DNA of 64,000 bases from Bacteroidia bacterium (GCA_030430385.1 JAUIFO010000004.1:1-64000); one strand, 5' to 3'; shown: positions 1 through 9,811, counted from the stretch's first letter. The notes: generated by a model not told the origin, from the letters alone. Translations and numbers: made by a program.

Positions 1-543
1 TCCATGTTTAACGGTATACAACCTTGTAGCATTGATTCCAAGTAACCAATCTCCAATAGCTCGTGAAAATCCTGCGTAATAAAGATTATCATAAGCTTCA
101 GCATTTTTGAGATTTTCAAAGCCTTCTTTTATAGCTTCTGTTGTTAAGGAAGAAATCCATAATCGTTGAACATTACCTTTATAATTGGCTTGATCTAAAA
201 CCCAACGCTGAATGAGTTCACCTTCTTGACCAGCATCACCACAATTGATCACAACATCGGCTTTATCAAATAATGATTTTACAATCTGAAATTGCTTTTT
301 GATGCCTGTGTTGCTAACGACTTTTGTTTTAAACTTTTCAGGCAGCATTGGTAAGTTGTTTAAATCCCAACTTTTCCAATACGGTTTGTAATCTATTGGC
401 TCCATAAGTGTGCACAAATGCCCAAACGTATAGGTTACTGCATAGCCATTGCCTTCAAAATAACCATCGTGTTTGGTAGTTGCGCCAAGCACTTGGGCAA
501 TTTCTCTAGCAACACTTGGTTTTTCAGCGATACAAACCTTCAT
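1..543 (-). CDS. topB: DNA topoisomerase III (type IA), N-terminal part, cut by window edge
   Basis: The reading frame starts at the ATG complementary to 541-543 and is still open at base 1, so only about 181 N-terminal residues are visible. It begins MKVCIAEKPSVAREIAQVLG, the typical TopB start carrying the Toprim-domain catalytic Glu. Further on it has the acidic Toprim motif in the form CGDAGQEGELIQRW, the variant common in Bacteroidota TopB proteins in place of DPDREGE. Enzymes of this family cut one DNA strand through a tyrosine and decatenate DNA; the tyrosine domain lies outside the window. Family assignment is firm. Whether this is the housekeeping or a mobile-element copy cannot be told from the fragment. 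Confidence 0.9.
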   Translation of the reverse strand, partial: MKVCIAEKPSVAREIAQVLGATTKHDGYFEGNGYAVTYTFGHLCTLMEPIDYKPYWKSWDLNNLPMLPEKFKTKVVSNTGIKKQFQIVKSLFDKADVVINCGDAGQEGELIQRWVLDQANYKGNVQRLWISSLTTEAIKEGFENLKNAEAYDNLYYAGFSRAIGDWLLGINATRLYTVKHG

Positions 544-628
544 TTCTTATTTTAATAAATTTCAGAAATGCAAAATAGCAAAATGTATGTGTTTTCAGAA
601 AGAGAATTATTCAGAGTTATTAACGAAA

Positions 629-1438
629 TCACCACCAAACTAAAAAGCATTTACAAATGTGGTTTTCTGAAGTTTTTATCCAGATCAAAGGCGATTTCTT
701 GGATGACAAGTAGGATTCCGACTCCTTGATAAAATGAGAATAAGAGCACCAATCTACATTAGCATGCGATTTTAAAAACCATTCCAGCTTATTTGGAATA
801 TAAAACTCACTATCTGAAAATAAAGCGATTTGATTGCGTTTAATGTAAAACCCTTCAACACAATTTTTGTTTATTGTTTCAAAGGTTATAGATTTTTGAT
901 ATGGAATATATAATTGCGCTTTGTAGTTAACGACTTGTCTTATGGTTTCAAAATCGAGATTCAAATGCTGTAATGCAATTTTGCTTGGAATAGAATAGAG
1001 CAGAGGTAACTGTTTGTTTTTAAGCTTGTTGATTTTTTGAAGAAGACTGTCATTTCGATTCGGACCAATCCATCGGTCGACCTCTTGAGTTCCTAAGGTT
1101 TCATCATAGAGGTAAAACTTATACACAATTTCAAGATGGTATGAGTGTGCTTTATATTTAAGAATCGCGTCTAATTCACCCAAAGTTTGCTTGTGATGTT
1201 GTATTTGAATGTTCTCAGCAAGCAAATCACAAGATGGTAGAGTCTCTAATTGATTGAAGACGAACTGTTCTGCTAATTGTCCTAAGCGTAATCTAACTTT
1301 AGGGTGCCTATATAGTTGTGATTCAGTATCGATTTGGAATTGATGCAAACCACAAAACGTTGTTTGTGGATTCCACAACAGCTTCGTTTGAAGATATCCT
1401 TCATAATAGTTTTGTAATTGTGATTTTGAAAACATCAT
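629..1438 (-). CDS. DUF1853 family protein
   Basis: A 269-residue soluble protein counted from the ATG at 1438; a TTG three codons upstream is possible but less likely. The centre carries the DUF1853 hallmark: HLEIVYKFYLY, then WIGPNRNDSLLQKINKL and KNKQLPLL. The family has no established biochemical role. The E-x-K-like arrangement and the surrounding fold have been compared with restriction-endonuclease-like folds, but I cannot support that from this copy. It lies between topB and divergent fabG with no signal peptide. Function is unknown and the family call is good. Confidence 0.75.
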   Translation of the reverse strand: MMFSKSQLQNYYEGYLQTKLLWNPQTTFCGLHQFQIDTESQLYRHPKVRLRLGQLAEQFVFNQLETLPSCDLLAENIQIQHHKQTLGELDAILKYKAHSYHLEIVYKFYLYDETLGTQEVDRWIGPNRNDSLLQKINKLKNKQLPLLYSIPSKIALQHLNLDFETIRQVVNYKAQLYIPYQKSITFETINKNCVEGFYIKRNQIALFSDSEFYIPNKLEWFLKSHANVDWCSYSHFIKESESYLSSKKSPLIWIKTSENHICKCFLVWW

Positions 1439-1512
1439 TAGTTCCAAAAATACTGAATTGTAATCATAATAATAACGGTCATAATTAAATGATAAAATTT
1501 ACTGAAATTCTA

Positions 1513-1541
1513 TTGGGTACAACTTCAATTTCCTATATTTG
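1513..1541 (+). promoter_or_regulatory. Bacteroidota-type promoter for fabG
   Basis: TTG at 1513-1515 is followed after 18 bases by TATATTTG at 1534-1541. This is a full match to the Bacteroidota housekeeping pattern (TTG, 17-19 bases, TAnnTTTG). It lies 28 bases upstream of the fabG start and points into it. Pattern match only. Confidence 0.65.
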
Positions 1542-1569
1542 AATACCAACTTAAATAATACAATTACAC

Positions 1570-2316
1570 ATGAAATTATTAGAAGGAAAAACAGCAATTA
1601 TCACTGGTGCAAGTCGTGGAATTGGAAAAGGAATTGCTCAAGTTTTTGCTGAACAAGGTGCAAATGTTGCCTTTACTTATAGTTCGTCGGTTGATGCTGC
1701 TAAAGCCTTAGAAAATGAATTGAACGCACTTGGCGTTAAAGCCAAAGGCTATCAAAGTAATGCTGCTAGTTTTGAAGAGGCTCAACAACTTGCCGAAGAT
1801 GTTCTTGCAGAATTTGGCAGTATTGATATTTTAGTGAACAATGCTGGAATTACCAAAGATAATCTGCTTATGCGCATGGGAGAAGAAGATTTTGATAAGG
1901 TCATTGAGGTCAATCTAAAATCGGTTTTTAATATGACTAAAGCTGTTCAGCGTACAATGCTGAAACAACGCAAAGGGTCTATTATTAATATGAGCTCGGT
2001 TGTTGGTGTTAAAGGTAATGCTGGACAAACCAATTATGCAGCTTCAAAGGCTGGTATTATAGGATTTTCAAAATCTGTAGCCTTAGAATTAGGGTCTAGA
2101 AATATTAGAAGTAATGTTATTGCTCCTGGTTTTATTGAAACCGAAATGACAGCCAAGTTAGATGAAGAAACAGTTAAAGGTTGGCGTAATGCTATTCCAT
2201 TAAAACGTGGTGGAACTCCTAAAGATATTGCCAATGCTTGCGTATTTTTGGCTAGTGACATGAGTGCTTATGTTACAGGTCAGACCTTAAATGTAGATGG
2301 CGGCATGTTGACTTAA
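1570..2316 (+). CDS. fabG: 3-oxoacyl-[acyl-carrier-protein] reductase
   Basis: NADPH-dependent reductase of the fatty-acid elongation cycle, which reduces 3-oxoacyl-ACP to 3-hydroxyacyl-ACP in the cytoplasm. The 248 residues are a full-length short-chain dehydrogenase. The Rossmann motif TGASRGIGKGIA is near residue 12, NNAG is near 90, and the catalytic Ser-Tyr-Lys set sits in INMSSVVG and YAASKAG. The C-terminus YVTGQTLNVDGGMLT is classic FabG. It stands alone behind its own promoter rather than in a fab cluster. The vWA gene follows 15 bases later and may be co-transcribed. High confidence in the SDR/FabG assignment. Confidence 0.93.
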   Translation: MKLLEGKTAIITGASRGIGKGIAQVFAEQGANVAFTYSSSVDAAKALENELNALGVKAKGYQSNAASFEEAQQLAEDVLAEFGSIDILVNNAGITKDNLLMRMGEEDFDKVIEVNLKSVFNMTKAVQRTMLKQRKGSIINMSSVVGVKGNAGQTNYAASKAGIIGFSKSVALELGSRNIRSNVIAPGFIETEMTAKLDEETVKGWRNAIPLKRGGTPKDIANACVFLASDMSAYVTGQTLNVDGGMLT

Positions 2317-2331
2317 TTTGTAGAGGATTAA

Positions 2332-4365
2332 TTGCAAACAGACACACTAACATACATCATTATATCTGGAATATTAGCGCTAGTATTAGCGCTTTTTCAG
2401 TATATCTTTAAATCAAAAAAGCGAACACCTTTATATTGGTTACTAACGTTTTTAAGATTTACTACTATTTTTTCTGTGTTGTTATTACTTATTAATCCGA
2501 AATTTGATACAGTTTCCTATTACAACGAAAAGCCAAACTTAATTCTAGCTGTTGATAATTCTGAATCTGTTTCGTATTTGAATCAGAATGCTAAAGTAAC
2601 CAATCTTATCGAAACTTTGCGTACACATGAAGCGCTCAATGAACGCTTTAATCTTGAATACTATACCTTCGGAAGCTCAGTAGAAGCTAAAGATTCTTTA
2701 GATTTTAATGAATCGCAATCTAATATTTCTGAAGTATTTCAGCGTTTGTCTGAAGTTTATAACAATTCTGTATCACCAACGCTATTGATTTCTGATGGAA
2801 ATCAGACCTACGGAAATGATTATGAATTTTCAAATCGTAAATACAAACAGGCTGTAATGCCAATTATTTTGGGAGATACGATTAAGTATACCGATTTAAA
2901 AATTCAGCAGTTAAATGTCAACAGGTATGCATATTTGAAGAATAAGTTTCCTGTTGAAATCATTCTAACTTATAATGGAAATACTACGGTTAATTCGCTA
3001 TTAAAGATTAGTTCAGGAGCAACGACAGTATTTTCAAAACCTTTAGAATTTAGTGCTACTAAAACATCGCATATTATTGAAGCAACCTTACCTGCTAATA
3101 GTGTTGGAGTCAAAAGTTATAAAGCTGAAATTATTCCGTTAGATAACGAAAAAAATAAGGTCAATAATGTTAAGAATTTTGCCGTTGAAGTCATTGATCA
3201 AAAGACAAATGTCGCTATTGTTTCCGATATGATTCATCCTGACTTAGGTGCTTTAAAAAAGGCAATAGAAAGTAATGAACAACGTACTGCAAAGCTATTA
3301 ACTGTTAATGAGTTTTTATCACAATCTGAAGATTTTCAATTGGTTATTATATATCAACCAACCAATAACTTTAGGTCATTATTTGAGGAGATTGACCGAC
3401 TTAAATTGAATAAATGGCTCATCACTGGTACTAAAACCAACTGGTCTTTGCTAAATCAGCTTCAGAATAACTATAAGCAAAACATCACCAATCAGGAAGA
3501 AAATTTTCAAGCCAATCTTAATCAAAACTACAGTACATTTATCGTAGATGATCTAGATTTTGAAACGTTTCCACCACTTAACGCTGATTTTGGTGATACT
3601 AGCTTTTCGATTCCTTTTGAAACCATTTTATTTAAAACAATTAATAGTACGCAACTTGAAGAACCACTTTTAGCAACTTTTGAAAATAATGATAGAAGAG
3701 AGGCTTTGCTTTTGGGCGAAGGCATTTGGAAATGGCGTGCTCAGAGTTATTTAAATGAAAAGTCGTTTCACACATTTGATAATTTCATAGGAAAGTTAGT
3801 ACAGTATTTAAGTTCAAAAAAGCGACGCTCTCGATTGAATGTCAATTATGAATCGTTTTACAATGGAAATGAAAATGTAAAACTAACAGCACAATATTTC
3901 AATAAAAACTATGAGTTTGATGCAAATGCCAATTTGAACATCATCCTAACAAATAAAGATACTAATCAAAGAACGACCTATCCATTTGTGCTTAAAAACA
4001 CGAACTATCAAGTTGACTTAAGCGGATTGGAAGCTGGTGAATACAGTTTTACAGTTTCTACATCTGAAGGCAATATTGCAAGGTCTGGAGATATCAAAAT
4101 TTTGGACTACAATGTAGAACAACAGTTTTTAAATGCCAATGTTGAAAAGCTTCAAAATTTGGCTACGAATACTGAAGGAACCTCGTACTTTATTGATAAT
4201 ACCAATACTTTAATATCTGACTTATTAGATGATTCTAGATTTGCAACTATTCAAAAGAGCAGTAAAAAAGTTGTACCTTTGATAGATTGGAAATATTTGC
4301 TAGCACTTATAGCTTTGAGCCTTTCTTTAGAGTGGTTCATTAGAAAATATAACGGACTAATTTAA
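2332..4365 (+). CDS. Membrane-anchored von Willebrand factor A domain protein
   Basis: A 677-residue protein. The start is a TTG preceded by GAGGATTAA, a reasonable ribosome site, and no ATG precedes the first membrane helix. Two membrane helices (about residues 7-25 and 38-55) lead into a vWA-type domain with a D-x-S-x-S metal site (LAVDNSESV, D75/S77/S79) and a later ISDGNQTYGN motif. A long beta-rich region follows, and one more helix lies at the very C-terminus (about 655-670). Such proteins are widespread in Bacteroidota and resemble the BatA/aerotolerance and glutamine-amidotransferase-like vWA families. The exact role is unknown. The SPFH gene starts 11 bases downstream, suggesting a joint membrane function. 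Confidence 0.75.
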   Translation: MQTDTLTYIIISGILALVLALFQYIFKSKKRTPLYWLLTFLRFTTIFSVLLLLINPKFDTVSYYNEKPNLILAVDNSESVSYLNQNAKVTNLIETLRTHEALNERFNLEYYTFGSSVEAKDSLDFNESQSNISEVFQRLSEVYNNSVSPTLLISDGNQTYGNDYEFSNRKYKQAVMPIILGDTIKYTDLKIQQLNVNRYAYLKNKFPVEIILTYNGNTTVNSLLKISSGATTVFSKPLEFSATKTSHIIEATLPANSVGVKSYKAEIIPLDNEKNKVNNVKNFAVEVIDQKTNVAIVSDMIHPDLGALKKAIESNEQRTAKLLTVNEFLSQSEDFQLVIIYQPTNNFRSLFEEIDRLKLNKWLITGTKTNWSLLNQLQNNYKQNITNQEENFQANLNQNYSTFIVDDLDFETFPPLNADFGDTSFSIPFETILFKTINSTQLEEPLLATFENNDRREALLLGEGIWKWRAQSYLNEKSFHTFDNFIGKLVQYLSSKKRRSRLNVNYESFYNGNENVKLTAQYFNKNYEFDANANLNIILTNKDTNQRTTYPFVLKNTNYQVDLSGLEAGEYSFTVSTSEGNIARSGDIKILDYNVEQQFLNANVEKLQNLATNTEGTSYFIDNTNTLISDLLDDSRFATIQKSSKKVVPLIDWKYLLALIALSLSLEWFIRKYNGLI

Positions 4366-4376
4366 TTATAATAACA

Positions 4377-5192
4377 ATGGAAAAATTACCCAAAATCGCA
4401 CTACCTGTCGTATTTATTGCAATAGTTTTAGTCATCCTTTTAGCTAAGTCTGCCGTAACGATCGGTTCTGGTGAAGCAGGAGTTTTATACAAAACATTTG
4501 GAGGTGGTGTAGTAACAGATGAGCCAGCCCTTGGAGAAGGCTTTCATATTATTGCGCCTTGGAACAAAGTCTACATTTACGAGGTACGTCGTCAAGAGAT
4601 TTTTGAAAAAATGAAAGTATTATCGTCTAACGGATTAGACATTCAATTAGATGCTTCTGCTTGGTATAAACCAGACATTAGCAATCTTGGAAAACTGCAT
4701 CAGGAAATTGGAGATAATTACCTAAACAGAATTATTCTTCCTACCATTCGTTCTGCAGCAAGAAGTGTAGTAGGTCGCTATACTCCAGAACAATTATATT
4801 CGAGCAAGCGTGATGCTATTCAGAAGGAAATTTTTGAAGAAACCAAAAAAATAGTTGATGATCAGTATATCATTCTTGATGAAATTTTAGTGAGAGATGT
4901 AACACTGCCTCCTACAATTAAGGAAGCAATCGAGCGTAAATTAAAGCAAGAACAAGAATCTTTAGAGTATGAATTTAGATTGGTTACTGCTCAAAAAGAA
5001 GCCGAGCGTCAACGTATTGAAGCGCAAGGTAAAGCTGATGCAAATAAAATTTTAAGTGCTTCACTAACCGATAAAATTTTGCAAGACAAAGGGATTGAAG
5101 CTACAAACAAGTTAGCTGAATCGCCTAATAGTAAAGTCGTTATCATTGGTTCTGGTGATTCTGGAATGCCTATTATTTTAGGGAATCAATAA
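4377..5192 (+). CDS. Prohibitin/SPFH (band 7) family membrane protein
   Basis: A 271-residue protein with one N-terminal membrane helix (about residues 7-28). An SPFH domain follows (GSGEAGVLYKTFGGG ... LGEGFHIIAPW), then a charged helical stretch of the form EQESLEYEFRLVTAQKEAER that suggests coiled-coil oligomerisation. Length and layout match bacterial prohibitin homologues, which form ring-like scaffolds in the inner membrane and often influence FtsH-type proteases. The preceding vWA gene ends 11 bases upstream, so the two probably form an operon. Client proteins are unknown. Confidence 0.88.
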   Translation: MEKLPKIALPVVFIAIVLVILLAKSAVTIGSGEAGVLYKTFGGGVVTDEPALGEGFHIIAPWNKVYIYEVRRQEIFEKMKVLSSNGLDIQLDASAWYKPDISNLGKLHQEIGDNYLNRIILPTIRSAARSVVGRYTPEQLYSSKRDAIQKEIFEETKKIVDDQYIILDEILVRDVTLPPTIKEAIERKLKQEQESLEYEFRLVTAQKEAERQRIEAQGKADANKILSASLTDKILQDKGIEATNKLAESPNSKVVIIGSGDSGMPIILGNQ

Positions 5193-5196
5193 GCAG

Positions 5197-5225
5197 TTAA
5201 CATAATTTTAATAACACTAAATTTG
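5197..5225 (+). promoter_or_regulatory. Candidate promoter of the his operon
   Basis: TAAATTTG at 5218-5225 matches the Bacteroidota -7 pattern exactly. TTA at 5197-5199, 18 bases upstream, is a one-mismatch -33 element. Initiation would fall near 5232, about 40 bases before the leader-peptide start. Pattern match only. Confidence 0.5.
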
Positions 5226-5271
5226 GATTTATAAATTTTATTTTGCAAAATTTGTTCAAACAAAACAAGAC

Positions 5272-5328
5272 ATGACATTTATTCAACAACAACATCATCA
5301 TTTTCACTCTGGCACTCAGGCGAGATGA
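5272..5328 (+). CDS. his operon leader peptide
   Basis: An 18-codon ORF reading MTFIQQQHHHFHSGTQAR. Four His codons fall in a five-codon window (5293-5307). The stop codon TGA is at 5326-5328, just upstream of an intrinsic terminator and 143 bases before hisG. This is the textbook shape of a histidine attenuation leader: ribosomes stall on the His codons when charged tRNA-His is scarce. The ORF is far too short for ordinary gene finders. The call rests on its codon content, its position before a complete his operon, and the pairing described for the attenuator. Confidence 0.82.
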   Translation: MTFIQQQHHHFHSGTQAR

Positions 5329-5371
5329 GAATGTATTGAATAAATTCAACATATTTAAAAACCGTTTGAGT
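5314..5371 (+). promoter_or_regulatory. Antiterminator pairing of the his attenuator
   Basis: ACTCAGGCG at 5314-5322, inside the leader ORF just past the His codons, can pair over nine positions (two G-U) with CGTTTGAGT at 5363-5371, the 5' arm of the terminator. A ribosome stalled at the first His codons would leave 5314-5322 free and permit the antiterminator. A ribosome at the stop codon would cover it and let the terminator form. The pairing was read by hand, not computed as a fold. Confidence 0.7.
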
Positions 5372-5390
5372 ATATCAGACGGTTTTTTTT
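5358..5390 (+). terminator. Intrinsic terminator of the his attenuator
   Basis: AAACCGTTTGA and TCAGACGGTTT form an 11-pair stem (one G-U) around the loop GTATA, followed by an unbroken run of T. It lies between the leader peptide and hisG, so it can only act as a conditional terminator for the operon. Confidence 0.85.
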
Positions 5391-5471
5391 CTGCCTTTTT
5401 CTAAGGTGAATTCATCCTAAAGATTTACTCAAACACAAAATTAAGTTTAATAACCTAAAAGGTAATTTCTT

Positions 5472-6329
5472 ATGAGTAAATTAAAAATTGCTATTCAAAA
5501 ATCAGGACGTTTATATGAGGACTCAATGTTGCTCTTGAAGGCTGTTGGAATAGCTGTAGAAAATGGTAGAGACCAACTAAAAGCTTCAGCTCAAAACTTT
5601 CCATTAGAAGTATTATATCTTAGAAATGGCGATATTCCTCAATATTTAAAAGATGGTGTTGTTGATGCTGCTATAATTGGTGAGAATATAATTGCTGAAA
5701 AAGGAAATGGTATTAGTGCCATTGAAAAATTAGGATTTTCAAAATGTAGAGTTTCAGTAGCGATTCCAAAGGCTGAAACTTTCAATTCGTTAAATGACTT
5801 AAACGGGAAACGAATAGCAACTTCGTATCCGTATACTGTTAACCAATTTTTAAATAGAAATAATATTGAGGCAAACATACACGTCATTAATGGTTCTGTT
5901 GAGATTGCTCCAAATATTGGACTTGCAGATGCTATTGTTGACATTGTTTCTAGTGGAAGTACGCTTTTTAAAAACGGATTGAAAGAAGTCCAAGTACTAA
6001 TGCAATCACAAGCTGTGCTTGCCGTTTCTCCTAAAATTTCGATAGAAACTTCTGAAATTCTAGCGCGATTACAATTTCGATTGCAATCAGTTTTAAAGGC
6101 GAAGCAAAACAAATATGTACTTCTAAATGCTCCAAATAACAAGCTAGATTCTATAAGTAAGCTATTACCAGGAATGAATAGTCCTACCATTTTGCCTCTC
6201 GCAAAAGAGGGTTGGAGTTCGCTTCATTCTGTAATTAATAAAAATGAATTCTGGGAAGTTCTGGATGAATTAAAAGAACTTGGTGCAGAAGGCATTCTTG
6301 TATGTCCAATTGAAAACATGGTGTCCTAA
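5472..6329 (+). CDS. hisG: ATP phosphoribosyltransferase, long form
   Basis: First enzyme of histidine synthesis, joining ATP and PRPP. The 285 residues match the long HisG form, which carries its own C-terminal regulatory ACT-like domain and needs no HisZ; none is seen here. The start MSKLKIAIQKSGRLYEDSM is typical. The phosphoribosyl-binding loop is ADAIVDIVSSGSTLFKNGL near residues 152-170. The regulatory tail ends ELKELGAEGILVCPIENMVS. The stop overlaps the hisD start in TAATG. Histidine probably controls the gene by attenuation and the protein by feedback. Confidence 0.96.
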   Translation: MSKLKIAIQKSGRLYEDSMLLLKAVGIAVENGRDQLKASAQNFPLEVLYLRNGDIPQYLKDGVVDAAIIGENIIAEKGNGISAIEKLGFSKCRVSVAIPKAETFNSLNDLNGKRIATSYPYTVNQFLNRNNIEANIHVINGSVEIAPNIGLADAIVDIVSSGSTLFKNGLKEVQVLMQSQAVLAVSPKISIETSEILARLQFRLQSVLKAKQNKYVLLNAPNNKLDSISKLLPGMNSPTILPLAKEGWSSLHSVINKNEFWEVLDELKELGAEGILVCPIENMVS

Positions 6330-7624
6330 TGAAATTCGCAATAAATCCAAATAGAAATGATTGGTCAGACTTGTTAAGAAGACCAACACAAACGTTCGAA
6401 AATATTGAAATGACTGTCAATGAAATATTTTCAGAGGTGAGACAAAGAGGTGATGCTTCAATAAAAGCTTACACCGAAACATTTGATGATGTCACTGTAA
6501 AACAAATTAAGGTTACTCCTGAAGAAATTGATCGTGCTAGTTCAGCGATATTAAATGATTTAAAATCTGCCATTCAGCTTGCAAAAGCTAATATAACAGC
6601 ATTCCATGAAGCTCAAAAGACTGATTGTATAAAGGTTACTACAACTCAAGGTGTTGTTTGTTGGCAAGAAAAAAGAGCAATTCAAAAAGTTGGTCTTTAC
6701 ATTCCAGGAGGAACTGCACCACTTTTTTCTACAGTTTTAATGTTAGCCATACCAGCTCAAATTGCAGGTGTTTCAGAAATTGTATTGTGCTCACCACCAA
6801 ATAAAAGTGGAAATATACCAGATGAAGTTTTATACACTGCACAATTGTGTGGAATTTCAAAGATCTTCAAAGTAGGTGGTATTCAAGCTATTGCAGGTTT
6901 AACTTTTGGAACTGAAAGCATACCAAAAGTGAACAAAATTTTTGGTCCTGGTAATCAATTTGTTACTACTGCTAAACAGATAGCTACTAAGTTTGGTGTT
7001 GCCATAGATATGCCTGCTGGACCAAGTGAATTATTAATTGTGGCAGACGAAACATCAAAGGCTCAATACATTGCTGCTGATTTATTGAGTCAGGCAGAAC
7101 ATGGTACAGATAGTCAGGTGATATTAGTAGCTAATTCAAAACAGTTTATGGAAACGGTTAAACAAGAGGTCGAGAGACAACTAGTTGCGCTACCCAGACA
7201 AACTATTGCTAAGAAAGTAATGGATAAGTCTAGGTTCATTAGTTTCAATTCTAAAACAGACACCTTAGATTTTATAAATGCATACGCACCAGAACACCTG
7301 ATATTATGTACTAGTGAGAATGATTTTTATGCCACAAATGTCGTTAACGCTGGCTCGGTATTCATTGGTAATTTTAGTCCAGAAAGCGCTGGAGATTATG
7401 CTTCAGGAACCAACCATACACTTCCAACAAATGGTTATAGTAAGGCATATTCAGGAGTTAATTTAGATAGCTTTTCTAAAAGTATCACGTTTCAAGAAAT
7501 TTCTGAGCAAGGCTTGGTAAATATTGGAAATGCAATAGAGGTAATGGCTGAAGCGGAAGGCTTACAAGCTCATAAAAATGCAGTTAGTATGCGCTTAGCT
7601 GATATTAATTTAAAACGTAAGTAA
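6329..7624 (+). CDS. hisD: Histidinol dehydrogenase
   Basis: Zinc enzyme catalysing the last two oxidations, histidinol to histidine. It is full length at 431 residues. Family motifs include YIPGGTAPLFSTVLM, the NAD-site stretch KIFGPGNQFVTTAKQ, DMPAGPSELL, SQAEHGTDSQVIL and the catalytic region YAPEHLIL. The start codon overlaps the hisG stop by one base, indicating translational coupling. Second gene of the operon. Confidence 0.96.
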   Translation: MKFAINPNRNDWSDLLRRPTQTFENIEMTVNEIFSEVRQRGDASIKAYTETFDDVTVKQIKVTPEEIDRASSAILNDLKSAIQLAKANITAFHEAQKTDCIKVTTTQGVVCWQEKRAIQKVGLYIPGGTAPLFSTVLMLAIPAQIAGVSEIVLCSPPNKSGNIPDEVLYTAQLCGISKIFKVGGIQAIAGLTFGTESIPKVNKIFGPGNQFVTTAKQIATKFGVAIDMPAGPSELLIVADETSKAQYIAADLLSQAEHGTDSQVILVANSKQFMETVKQEVERQLVALPRQTIAKKVMDKSRFISFNSKTDTLDFINAYAPEHLILCTSENDFYATNVVNAGSVFIGNFSPESAGDYASGTNHTLPTNGYSKAYSGVNLDSFSKSITFQEISEQGLVNIGNAIEVMAEAEGLQAHKNAVSMRLADINLKRK

Positions 7625-7625
7625 G

Positions 7626-8681
7626 ATGAAAATCGATATTTCAATAGACCGCTTGTTGCGATCAAATATAAAATCTATGCAACCTTATTCATCAGCTAGA
7701 GATGAATTTAAGTTGAATAGTTCAAGTATGGTATTTCTTGATGCAAATGAGAATCCTTATGAAACGTCAACCAATCGCTATCCTGATCCGATACAGCTTA
7801 AACTAAAACAAAAAATTTCAGACATTAAAGGGCAATCTCCTAAAAATTTACTCTTAGGAAATGGTAGCGACGAAGTCTTAGATTTAATTTTTAGAGCCTT
7901 TTGCGAACCCTATACTGACAAAGTCATTCTTGTGCCACCGACATATGGTATGTATGAGGTTTTGGCTAATCTTAACGCAGTGAAAGTTTTAAAGACACCA
8001 TTAAATGAAAGGTTTGAATTAAATGTAGATTCTATTTTAAAAATGCAAGATGAAACGACGAAGTTACTTTTGCTTTGCTTACCAAATAATCCAACAGGAA
8101 ATAGTTTTAACACAACTGAAGTTGAAAAACTAATTTCTGAATTTGAAGGTCTTGTCGTACTTGATGAAGCTTATATCGATTTTTCGGCTCAAGAAAGTTG
8201 GTTGAGTAGACTTGAAGAATTTCCGAATCTCATCATAACGCAAACCCTTTCAAAAGCTTACGGTTTAGCTGGAATAAGAATCGGACTCTGTTTTGCTTCA
8301 GAATACATAATAAAAGTCCTTAATAGCATAAAGCCACCTTATAATATTAATTCACTTTCGCAGACCAAAGCGTTAAATCGTTTAGACCAAATGGAACACG
8401 TTCAAGACGAAATAAAATCCATTATTAATCAGCGAAACTGGCTTTTTCAACAATTAAATGAGATTTCATTCATACAACATTGCTTTGCTTCAGACACCAA
8501 TTTTATTTTAGTTAAAGTAGATCGAGCAAATTACAGATATGTGCAACTTCTTGAAAATGGAATTGTAGTACGAAATAGATCAAATGAATATTTGTGTGAT
8601 AACTGCTTAAGAATTACGGTTGGTACTCAATTAGAAAACATCAAACTTATCCAAACTTTAAAACGATTAGAAAACTTATGA
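7626..8681 (+). CDS. hisC: Histidinol-phosphate aminotransferase
   Basis: PLP-dependent fold-type I aminotransferase acting on imidazole-acetol phosphate. 351 residues. The PLP lysine lies in [27 protein letters not shown], the DEAYIDF aspartate motif and [16 protein letters not shown] are all present. It starts one base after the hisD stop, and its end overlaps hisB by four bases. Confidence 0.95.
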   Translation: MKIDISIDRLLRSNIKSMQPYSSARDEFKLNSSSMVFLDANENPYETSTNRYPDPIQLKLKQKISDIKGQSPKNLLLGNGSDEVLDLIFRAFCEPYTDKVILVPPTYGMYEVLANLNAVKVLKTPLNERFELNVDSILKMQDETTKLLLLCLPNNPTGNSFNTTEVEKLISEFEGLVVLDEAYIDFSAQESWLSRLEEFPNLIITQTLSKAYGLAGIRIGLCFASEYIIKVLNSIKPPYNINSLSQTKALNRLDQMEHVQDEIKSIINQRNWLFQQLNEISFIQHCFASDTNFILVKVDRANYRYVQLLENGIVVRNRSNEYLCDNCLRITVGTQLENIKLIQTLKRLENL

Positions 8682-9811
8682 AACGTGTTTTATTTATAGA
8701 CAGAGATGGGACTTTGATAAAGGAACCTTACGATGAGCAAGTTGACGCATTTGAAAAATTAGAATTCTATCCAAACGTCTTTCAGTATCTATCAAAAATT
8801 TCAAAAGAATTAGATTTTGAGTTGGTTTTAGTTACGAATCAGGACGGACTAGGAACAGATTCATTTCCCGAAGCTACATTTTGGCCAGTTCATAATTTTA
8901 TAATACAAACTTTTGAAAATGAAGGCGTAGAATTTTCAGAACAAATCATCGATAGAACCTTTGCTAGTGAAAATGCTTTAACAAGAAAACCAAATACAGG
9001 TTTACTCACAAAATATAAATCTTCTGAATATGATTTAGAAGAGTCCTATGTTATTGGTGATCGCTTGACTGATATAGAATTGGCAAAAAATTTAGGAGCT
9101 AAAGGTATTTTTATAAATGATCAAACTTATTTAGGTATCGAAGAAATTACTACTCAAAAAGATAAACTAGACTCTTTTATTGCACTTGAAACAAACAATT
9201 GGGAGTCCATTTACAATTTCTTAAAAAGCACCACCAGAACAAGTCAAATTTCAAGACAAACTAACGAAACTCAGATACAAATTGAATTAAATCTTGACGG
9301 TTCTGGACAAAGTAATATTAACACAGGAATTGCCTTTTTTAATCATATGCTCGATCAAATAGCACGTCATGGCCAGGTTGATTTAAATATTAATGTTGAT
9401 GGAGATTTAGCAGTAGACGAGCATCACACCATAGAAGACACAGCAATTTCGCTGGGAGAAGTATTTGCTACTGCACTTGGTGACAAACTTGGCATTGAAC
9501 GCTATGGTTTTACCTTACCAATGGATGATTGTCTTGCTCAAGTAGCAATTGATTTCGGCGGGCGAAATTGGTTAGTATGGGATGCTGAATTTAAACGTGA
9601 AATGATTGGAAAAATGCCTACTGAAATGTTTTTTCACTTTTTCAAATCATTTACAGATGGAGCCAAATGTAATTTAAACATTAAAGCCGAAGGTGTAAAC
9701 GAACACCATAAAATCGAAGCTATCTTTAAAGCTTTTGGTAAAGCAATAAAAATGGCTGTAAAGCAAGATATGACAACTATGGTATTACCTTCAACAAAAG
9801 GACTTTTATAA
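8678..9811 (+). CDS. hisB: Bifunctional histidinol-phosphatase / imidazoleglycerol-phosphate dehydratase
   Basis: A two-domain enzyme of 377 residues. The N-terminal half (about 1-165) is a HAD-type histidinol-phosphate phosphatase with the nucleophile motif [12 protein letters not shown]. The C-terminal half (about 185-377) is imidazoleglycerol-phosphate dehydratase with the manganese-binding repeats [15 protein letters not shown] and [14 protein letters not shown]. The fusion is known in enterobacteria and Bacteroidota. It overlaps hisC by four bases and ends on the base where hisH begins (TAATG). Confidence 0.96.
   Translation: MKRVLFIDRDGTLIKEPYDEQVDAFEKLEFYPNVFQYLSKISKELDFELVLVTNQDGLGTDSFPEATFWPVHNFIIQTFENEGVEFSEQIIDRTFASENALTRKPNTGLLTKYKSSEYDLEESYVIGDRLTDIELAKNLGAKGIFINDQTYLGIEEITTQKDKLDSFIALETNNWESIYNFLKSTTRTSQISRQTNETQIQIELNLDGSGQSNINTGIAFFNHMLDQIARHGQVDLNINVDGDLAVDEHHTIEDTAISLGEVFATALGDKLGIERYGFTLPMDDCLAQVAIDFGGRNWLVWDAEFKREMIGKMPTEMFFHFFKSFTDGAKCNLNIKAEGVNEHHKIEAIFKAFGKAIKMAVKQDMTTMVLPSTKGLL

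Noticed and set aside
4377..5192. Naming the SPFH gene hflC or hflK
   Set aside because: There is only one gene rather than an hflKC pair, and the layout fits a general prohibitin homologue.
5639..6190. 183-codon ORF antisense to hisG
   Set aside because: hisG is unmistakable on the + strand; the antisense frame has no recognisable domain and no ribosome site.
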